From: Dactylosporangium vinaceum
GTDB taxonomy: Bacteria > Actinomycetota > Actinomycetes > Mycobacteriales > Micromonosporaceae
NCBI RefSeq assembly: GCF_019904175.1
Contig: NZ_CP061913.1
Span: 6,324,001-6,388,000, forward strand
Reading direction: 5' to 3'
Length of the DNA: 64,000 bases
Position numbers and translations under genes: made by a program. Each line of letters opens with the position of its first letter. Position 1 is the stretch's first letter. The notes under the pieces are model-generated. The model was not told the origin of the DNA. It worked only from the letters and a program-made list of their open reading frames with translations, and made no database searches. This document shows positions 59,347 to 64,000 of this stretch, one piece after another.

Positions 59347-59811
59347 TTACGCGCCCGGGCGCGGAACGTCGCCGCGCCAGGCGCCGGACTCCTGGCCGCG
59401 CTGCTCGATGAACTCCTTGAACCGCTTCGTGTCGGCCTTGACCTGCATCGAGTCGACGCCCACGGCGCTGCCGACCTTCTCGGTGAGGCCCTGCGGCTGC
59501 CAGTCGAGCTGGACGGTGACCCGCGTGTCGGTGTCGCCGAGGCGGTGGAAGGTCACGACGCCCGCGTGCTGCGTCTCGCCGGTGGTGCTCTTCCAGGCGA
59601 TCCGCTCGTCCGGGTGCTGCTCGGTGATCTCGGCGTCGAACTCGCGCTCCACGCCGCCGATCTTCGTCACCCAGTGGGTGTGCCGGTCGTCGAGCTGACG
59701 GATCGACTCGACTCCGCTCATGAACTGCGGGAACGACTCGAACTGGGTCCACTGGTTGTAGGCCGTGTGCACGGGAACGTGCACGTCAACGGACTCGGTG
59801 ACCGTGCTCAT
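59347..59811 (-). CDS. SRPBCC-family (polyketide cyclase/dehydrase-like) protein
   Basis: A 154-residue helix-grip protein: STVTESVDVHVPVHTAYNQW, then TQFESFPQFMSGVESIRQL and WQPQGLTEKVGSAVGVD. The fold forms a deep hydrophobic cavity for lipids or aromatic compounds. Members with the QWTQFESFPQFM stretch are common next to general-stress genes; the ligand is unknown. The ATG is preceded by AGGAGG, a consensus ribosome-binding site. It has its own terminator, so it is a single-gene unit. Confidence 0.85.
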   Translation of the reverse strand: MSTVTESVDVHVPVHTAYNQWTQFESFPQFMSGVESIRQLDDRHTHWVTKIGGVEREFDAEITEQHPDERIAWKSTTGETQHAGVVTFHRLGDTDTRVTVQLDWQPQGLTEKVGSAVGVDSMQVKADTKRFKEFIEQRGQESGAWRGDVPRPGA

Positions 59812-59878
59812 GTCAACCTCCTTGCGTCGCGTACTCCTTTCGAGTGCCCGGCCCGGGACGGAGGAAACGTAAGCGGCG

Positions 59879-60538
59879 TCACGAACTGCGGGGCACGAAA
59901 ACCTCGATCTGCCCGCCCGCCTCGCGCGCCTCGATCAGTGGCAGGCGGGCCGGGGGCGGCGACAGCTGCGAGCGCAGGACCGTGCCGTCGTAGCCGAACG
60001 CGGTGCGGTGACACGGGCAGTCGAGGCGCCGCTCCGGCTGGTTGAGGCGCAGCCGGCAGAACTGGTGGGTGCAGATGCCGGAGCGGGCCGACACCCGGCC
60101 GGCGGCGCGGCTGACGAAGCCGGACACGACGCCCGTGTCGAACGCGACCGCCTCGCCCTCGGCCAGCGCATCGGCGGCCAGCACCGGGTGCCAGACGCCG
60201 TCGTTGGGGCTCAGCGCGCTCAGGCCGGGCGGCCCGCCGATCAGCGTGCGGTCGGCCACCACGGCCGCCGTGGCCGCGGCCGCCGCCGCACCCGCCCCGG
60301 CCAGCAGCGCCCGCCGCCGCTTGAGCCTCGGCGGCGGCTGCTCCAGCCCCGCGGCCCGATCCGCGAGCCGCTCGCGCAGGTCCGCGACGAACTGCGCCCG
60401 CGGTACCGCCGGCTCCGCGGCACTGCTCTTGAGCACGATCGCCGCGCGCAGCGCAGCGGTCTCGTCGTCGGTCGGCACGAACGGGCGGGGCCGGCGCCCG
60501 TCGAGGAGGCGCTGCACGAAGTCGGTCAGGCGGCGCAT
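59879..60538 (-). CDS. Membrane-anchored Rieske [2Fe-2S] protein coupled to an ECF sigma factor
   Basis: A 219-residue protein. Residues 1-85 are cytoplasmic and charged (FVPTDDETAALRAAIVL; FVADLRERLADRAAGLE). A basic-hydrophobic segment (LKRRRALLAGAGAAAAAATA, about 95-118) gives a membrane span or twin-arginine anchor. The C-terminal Rieske domain binds a 2Fe-2S cluster through GICTHQFC and CPCHRTAFGYDG. ATG at 60538 lies two bases past the sigma-factor stop with GGGAG eight bases upstream. Placed where an anti-sigma gene usually lies, it could link redox state to sigma activity; respiratory-type electron transfer is the alternative. Confidence 0.83.
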   Translation of the reverse strand: MRRLTDFVQRLLDGRRPRPFVPTDDETAALRAAIVLKSSAAEPAVPRAQFVADLRERLADRAAGLEQPPPRLKRRRALLAGAGAAAAAATAAVVADRTLIGGPPGLSALSPNDGVWHPVLAADALAEGEAVAFDTGVVSGFVSRAAGRVSARSGICTHQFCRLRLNQPERRLDCPCHRTAFGYDGTVLRSQLSPPPARLPLIEAREAGGQIEVFVPRSS

Positions 60539-60542
60539 CGGC

Positions 60543-61085
60543 TCAGCTCCCATCCGAGTCGAACAGTCCGGCGGCGTGGCGCAGCGCACGGTACTGCAGC
60601 ACCTTCGCATTGGCGATGCTGACACCCATCTGCCGGGCCGCCTCGCGGATCGTGGCCGACTCCAGGAACCGCAGCCGCAGGATCGTGCGGTAGCGCTCCG
60701 GCAGCGCGTCGAGCACCCGCCGCACCTGTTCGGCCTTGTCCGGCCGCGGGTCGGGGGCGGCGTACTCGTCGGCGACCGTCTCGAGGTCGATCTCGGTGAC
60801 CTGCCGGCCGAGCGTGCGCCGCCAGTGCTCGGCCAGCACGGTCCGGGCGACGCTCAGCAGGTACCCGCGCACCTCGCCGATGCTCACGTCCAGCCGCACC
60901 CGCGGTACCGCCGCCAGGAAGACCTCGGCGGTGAGATCCTCGGCGTCCTGCCGGTTGCCGGTCCGGGCGAACATCAGCCGGTACAGCCGCTCGACGTTGT
61001 CCGAGTACGCGTCCTCCCACGAGCCGTAGGACGCCTGCGACACCAGCTTGAGCAGACGCACGGGCTTCGGCGCGGTCACCGGCAC
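60543..61085 (-). CDS. ECF-type sigma factor
   Basis: A 180-residue sigma factor with region 2 (GNRQDAEDLTAEVFLAAVPR; GYLLSVARTVLAEHWRR) and region 4 (LPERYRTILRLRFLESATIR; MGVSIANAKVLQYRALRHAA). The GTG at 61085 follows GGAGG by three bases; a second in-frame GTG two codons later has better spacing and may be the true start. It is translated just ahead of the Rieske gene and is divergent from the haloperoxidase-like gene across a nested dyad. It probably directs its own operon and perhaps the divergent gene. Confidence 0.88.
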   Translation of the reverse strand: MPVTAPKPVRLLKLVSQASYGSWEDAYSDNVERLYRLMFARTGNRQDAEDLTAEVFLAAVPRVRLDVSIGEVRGYLLSVARTVLAEHWRRTLGRQVTEIDLETVADEYAAPDPRPDKAEQVRRVLDALPERYRTILRLRFLESATIREAARQMGVSIANAKVLQYRALRHAAGLFDSDGS

Positions 61086-61099
61086 TCACCTCCGCATGG

Positions 61100-61152
61100 A
61101 GATACGGGCCCGGGTTACACGCACCGGCCGACCGTAACCCGCGCACGTATCT
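61100..61152. promoter_or_regulatory. Nested dyad between divergent ECF sigma and haloperoxidase genes
   Basis: Outer arms AGATACG (61100-61106) and CGTATCT (61146-61152) and inner arms CGGGTTAC (61111-61118) and GTAACCCG (61134-61141) are both perfect inverted repeats about one centre. Each half thus reads GTAACCCG-N4-CGTATCT toward its own gene. The parts are too close to be a -35/-10 pair of usual spacing, so a symmetric operator or paired activator sites are more likely. Confidence 0.65.
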
Positions 61153-61180
61153 GTTCTCGACCGAGCATTGGAGGTACGAG

Positions 61181-62377
61181 ATGACGGGTATCCGACGCCG
61201 AAGCCTGATCGTGGCCGGGGCCGCCGGCAGTGCAGCCGCGGCCCTGCTCACCACGACCGGCGCGCCGGCCTTCGCAGGGGCGCGCCGCCCGGACGACGAC
61301 GGCGCTGTCGTGCCGGGCTGGAACGCCGAGCTGCTCGCCGCGGTCCGCACGCCGGGGGCCCAGCCGGCCACCGTGCACCCGACCCGCAGCTTCGCGCTCA
61401 TGCATCTGGCCGTGCGCGACGCGGCGCTCGTGTGCGACAGGCGGGCCTCCCCGGCCGCGGCCGCCGCCCGGGCCGCGCACGACGTCCTGGCCGCGCTGTT
61501 TCCCGCCCGGGCCGCGCGGTTCGCCGAGCGCCTGGCCCGGGACCTGGCCGCCGTGCCCGATGCCGGCGCGCGGGACAGGGGTGTCCATAATGGACAAACA
61601 GCGGCAGCGGTGGTACTGCACGTGCGCGCGGACGACGGCGCCGGCGCGACGCCCCCGGCGATCCCGCCGGGCACGCGGCCCGGCGAGTGGCGCCCGGCGG
61701 CCCCGGCCTTCACCCCGGCCGTCTTCACCCACTGGGCGCACGTGCGCCCGTTCGGCCTGGCCCGGGCGAGCCAGTGCCGCCCGGCGCCCTATCCGCGGCT
61801 GTCGGCCGCCCTCTACGACGAGGTCCGCGTCCTCGGCCGGGACACCGGCACCGCGCGCACGGCCGACCAGACCGAGCAGGCCAGGTTCTGGGCCGCGCCG
61901 ATCTGGAACTCCTGGTTCGAGATCGCCCAGGGTCTCACCACCGGCCACCACCTCGGCGTCGTCCCGGCCGCGCACCTCTTCGCGCGGCTGGCCGCGGTGC
62001 TCGCGGACACGGTGATCGCGTTCTACGACGCGAAGTACCACTTCCGGATCTGGCGCCCGGTCACCGCCATCCGCGAGCTCGGTGACCCACAGTGGCTGCC
62101 GCTGGCCACGACCCCGGCCGACCCGTCGTACGTCGGTGCGCACAGCGCCGTGGGCCAGGCCGCCGCAACCGTGCTTGCCGCGACATTCGGTCGGCGCCAG
62201 GCACTGAGCGTCACATCGGAGTCACTGCCGGGCGTGTCCCGGACGTTCCGATCGCTGCAGGCCGCCGCCGACGAGGCCGGTCTCAGCCGCATCTATGCGG
62301 GTGTGCACACCCGGATCGACCACCGGGCCGGGCAGGAGCTGGGCATCCACGTCGCCCGATACAGCCGGCACGGGTAA
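61181..62377 (+). CDS. Exported vanadium-dependent haloperoxidase-like (PAP2 superfamily) protein
   Basis: A 398-residue protein with a Tat signal (RRRSLIVAGAAGSAAAALLT, cleavage near AFA). The vanadate/phosphate-binding motifs are KYHFRIWRPVTAIR, GAHSAVGQAA and SRIYAGVHTRIDHRAGQELG, as in vanadium haloperoxidases and their phosphatase relatives; the catalytic and vanadate-binding His are present. It may oxidise halides with peroxide or act as a phosphatase. ATG at 61181 follows TTGGAGG. It is divergent from the ECF-Rieske operon, consistent with joint control by oxidative conditions. Confidence 0.88.
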   Translation: MTGIRRRSLIVAGAAGSAAAALLTTTGAPAFAGARRPDDDGAVVPGWNAELLAAVRTPGAQPATVHPTRSFALMHLAVRDAALVCDRRASPAAAAARAAHDVLAALFPARAARFAERLARDLAAVPDAGARDRGVHNGQTAAAVVLHVRADDGAGATPPAIPPGTRPGEWRPAAPAFTPAVFTHWAHVRPFGLARASQCRPAPYPRLSAALYDEVRVLGRDTGTARTADQTEQARFWAAPIWNSWFEIAQGLTTGHHLGVVPAAHLFARLAAVLADTVIAFYDAKYHFRIWRPVTAIRELGDPQWLPLATTPADPSYVGAHSAVGQAAATVLAATFGRRQALSVTSESLPGVSRTFRSLQAAADEAGLSRIYAGVHTRIDHRAGQELGIHVARYSRHG

Positions 62378-62399
62378 ACCGGTTGTCCTGACCGGTAAA

Positions 62400-63620
62400 G
62401 TGCCGGGAGTGACGACGACCACCGACAGCGCTGCCTCCGCGCGGCCCCGGCTGCGCGGGCTGGCCCGCACCCTCCTGCCCCTCAGCCTGATGTTCCTGGC
62501 CGTCGGCATGGGCACGGCCGTGGTGTTCCCGTTCATCGCGCTGTTCCTCAACACCGAGCTGCACGCCGGCCCCGGCCGGGTGACCCTGTTCCTGGTCGCC
62601 TCGCCGCTGGCCGGCGTGCTCGTCACCACCCTCGTCGGCCGGCTGTCGGACCGCGGCCCCTACCGGCGGTGGATCCTCGTGATCGCCGCGCTGGGCGGGG
62701 TGACCTGCACCGGGCTCTACACGGTCGTGCGCGACTACTGGGTGCTGCTGGCACTGTCGGTGAGCGTGTTCGCACTGTCCGGCTCGCTGTTCCCGCAGAC
62801 GTTCGCCTACGCCCGCCAGGTCCTCGAGCGCGACAGCCCGGACCGGGCCGCGTTCGGCATCAGCGCGATGCGCACCGTGTTCTCGCTGGCCTGGGTCGGC
62901 GGCCCGGCCCTCGCCGCGCTGCTGCTCGACGTCGGCGGGTTCCGGCTGCTCTACGGCGTGGCGGCCGGCCTGTACCTGACCGCCGCGCTTGTCGCGGTGC
63001 TGCGCCTGGAGACGCTGCCGGCCCCGCCGCGCGAGACGGCCGACGAGTCCTCCACCCCACTCACCGTGCCGCGGCCGCTGCTGTGGGCGACAGTGGCCGC
63101 GTTCGTGCTGCTCCAGACGCCGATGACCCTCGCCGTGCAGGCGCTGCCGCTGTTCATCAGCCGCGACCTGCACGCCGAGGCGTCGGCCGCCGGCCTGATC
63201 CTGGGCCTGTGCGCGGCCCTGGAGATCCCGCTGATGCTCGGCCTGGGCGCGCTCACCACCCGCTTCCGGCTGAGCACGCTGGTCCGGATCGGCGCCGCCT
63301 GCGCCGTGGTCTACTACGCGATCGGCTGGGCGAGCCCGAACGTGTGGGTGCTCGCCGCGGCCCAGCCCGTCAACGCGGCCTTCATCGCCGCGATCTCCGG
63401 CGTCGGCATCACCTACATGCAGGACATGATGCCCGGCCGCCCCGGGCACGCCACGACGCTGTTCACCAACACGTTCCCGATCGGCGCGATGCTCGCCGGG
63501 TCGCTGCTGGGCGTCGCGGCCCACTTCGGCTACCGCTCGGCGTGGGCCATCAGCACCGGCCTGTGCCTGGCCGGCCTGCTGCTCCTGCTCGTCGCCCGGG
63601 CCCGGCGAACGGCACGCTGA
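62400..63620 (+). CDS. MFS transporter, sugar-efflux (SET) type
   Basis: A 406-residue 12-span permease. The first span LMFLAVGMGTAVVFPFIALF, motif A-like GRLSDRGPYRRWILVIAAL and QDMMPGRPGHATTLFTNTFP in the C-half match the SetA-type sugar efflux group. Substrates are likely sugars or glycoside-like compounds, but drug efflux cannot be excluded. The start is uncertain: GTG at 62400 lies 23 bp after the haloperoxidase stop, and another GTG at 62409 has no room for a binding site. It may be cotranscribed with the upstream gene. Confidence 0.82.
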   Translation: MPGVTTTTDSAASARPRLRGLARTLLPLSLMFLAVGMGTAVVFPFIALFLNTELHAGPGRVTLFLVASPLAGVLVTTLVGRLSDRGPYRRWILVIAALGGVTCTGLYTVVRDYWVLLALSVSVFALSGSLFPQTFAYARQVLERDSPDRAAFGISAMRTVFSLAWVGGPALAALLLDVGGFRLLYGVAAGLYLTAALVAVLRLETLPAPPRETADESSTPLTVPRPLLWATVAAFVLLQTPMTLAVQALPLFISRDLHAEASAAGLILGLCAALEIPLMLGLGALTTRFRLSTLVRIGAACAVVYYAIGWASPNVWVLAAAQPVNAAFIAAISGVGITYMQDMMPGRPGHATTLFTNTFPIGAMLAGSLLGVAAHFGYRSAWAISTGLCLAGLLLLLVARARRTAR

Positions 63621-63647
63621 CCGGGGCGGGGCCTGCCCCATCCCCGG
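63621..63647. terminator. Nested hairpin between convergent MFS and monooxygenase genes
   Basis: CCGGGG (63621-63626) pairs with CCCCGG (63642-63647) and inside it GGGGC pairs with GCCCC. It begins right after the MFS stop and lies just past the end of the convergent gene. Confidence 0.5.
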
Positions 63648-63662
63648 CCCCTTCGCGGCGCG

Positions 63663-64000
63663 TCAGTGCGGCCCGAACCACGTCGTGAGCGCCCGCTCCA
63701 GCCCGTCGGTGCCCGCGCTGCCCCAGGCCACCACCCCGTCCGGGCGGATCAGCAGGTTCTGCGGGCCCTCGGCCACCGCGACCCGCCCGGCCCACGGCGC
63801 GGCCACCTTCGCGGCGTCGCCGTCCGGCGTGGCGTCCAGCAGCAGGCCGCCGGGCCGGCGCAGCAGCTCCCACAGCCGCGCGTCGCCGACGGGGCGGTCG
63901 GCGGCGATCCGGCCCGCCTCGGGGTGGTCGCTGTCCATCGGATACGGCCGGTCGACGCCGCTCATGAGCCGGGTGAGGTGCGCGTTGGGCTCGTCGTAGG
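63663..64000 (-). CDS. FAD-dependent aromatic monooxygenase, C-terminal part
   Basis: Only the last about 112 residues are inside the window; the gene enters from the right edge. YPMDSDHPEAGRIAADRPVG followed by WELLRRPGGLLLDATPDGD and NLLIRPDGVVAWGSAG is the thioredoxin-like C-terminal domain of PheA/TfdB-type flavin hydroxylases, which oxidise phenols or polyketides. The domain helps dimerisation and does not contain the FAD site, so substrate and activity cannot be judged. It converges on the MFS gene. Confidence 0.8.
   Translation of the reverse strand, partial: YDEPNAHLTRLMSGVDRPYPMDSDHPEAGRIAADRPVGDARLWELLRRPGGLLLDATPDGDAAKVAAPWAGRVAVAEGPQNLLIRPDGVVAWGSAGTDGLERALTTWFGPH

Noticed and set aside
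53922..62377. Biosynthetic gene cluster around the P450 and haloperoxidase-like genes
   Set aside because: No polyketide synthase, NRPS, terpene or RiPP core gene lies between them; the neighbours look like stress and housekeeping functions.
1..64000. Prophage, integrative element, IS copies, tRNA or rRNA genes
   Set aside because: No integrase, transposase, terminal inverted repeats, tRNA-like folds or rRNA sequence were recognised on either strand.

Overview
The window is very GC-rich actinobacterial DNA: nearly every codon ends in G or C, GTG starts are frequent, and the content is typical of a soil actinomycete (ECF sigma factors, WYL and LacI regulators, F420-type oxidoreductase, secreted xylanase and glucanases, Tat-exported enzymes). 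A methyl-accepting chemotaxis protein and many STAS/GGDEF-type regulators suggest a motile-spore lineage such as the Micromonosporaceae (Actinoplanes/Dactylosporangium type). That placement is inference; no rRNA, tRNA, IS element, phage or CRISPR was found.

Layout. 0-10 kb: a membrane GGDEF-EAL protein (cut by the left edge), a secreted GH11-CBM2 xylanase with operator-like repeats, a metallo-beta-lactamase-fold enzyme, a drug-type MFS pump, a chemotaxis receptor facing a STAS protein, an exported intradiol-dioxygenase-like protein, a flavin split-barrel protein and a methyltransferase. 10-21 kb: a large secreted ExeM/NucH-type nuclease, three more methyltransferases (one truncated), a septum-formation-like membrane protein, an ECF sigma factor overlapping a CU044_5270-type membrane protein, and a decayed stretch that looks like a former regulator/efflux pair. 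21-34 kb: a flippase-like membrane protein, a Ser/Thr kinase behind a large minisatellite, a polysaccharide deacetylase, two WYL regulators each divergent from a small protein, SDR and quinone-oxidoreductase-like enzymes, a strong 40-bp palindrome, an UlaG-like hydrolase, a MarR regulator and topoisomerase IB.

34-54 kb: a LacI regulator, GAPDH, a GlxA-type regulator, a ChrB-like gene coupled to a P-type cation ATPase, an LLM oxidoreductase, and a probable alpha-glucan locus: GH13 alpha-glucosidase, two large secreted GH87-type (alpha-1,3-glucanase/mycodextranase-like) proteins, two sugar ABC permeases and a lipoprotein binding protein. No ABC ATPase is present, so a shared MsiK-type ATPase elsewhere would be needed. 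Sites matching the palindrome in front of the LacI gene recur upstream of the binding-protein gene about 19 kb away, so the LacI protein is a candidate regulator of the locus.

54-64 kb: a P450 with an altered ExxR motif, a stress-type group (SDR, an unusual STAS-sigma-B-type fusion, zinc alcohol dehydrogenase, second SDR, SRPBCC protein), an ECF sigma-Rieske pair divergent from a vanadium haloperoxidase-like protein across a nested dyad, an MFS sugar-efflux-type transporter and the end of a FAD monooxygenase.

A recurring theme is tandem repetition. Minisatellites of 15 to about 120 bp fill several intergenic regions, and similar in-frame arrays are inserted in loops or linkers of the P-type ATPase, one GH87 protein, a WYL regulator and the CU044_5270-type protein.
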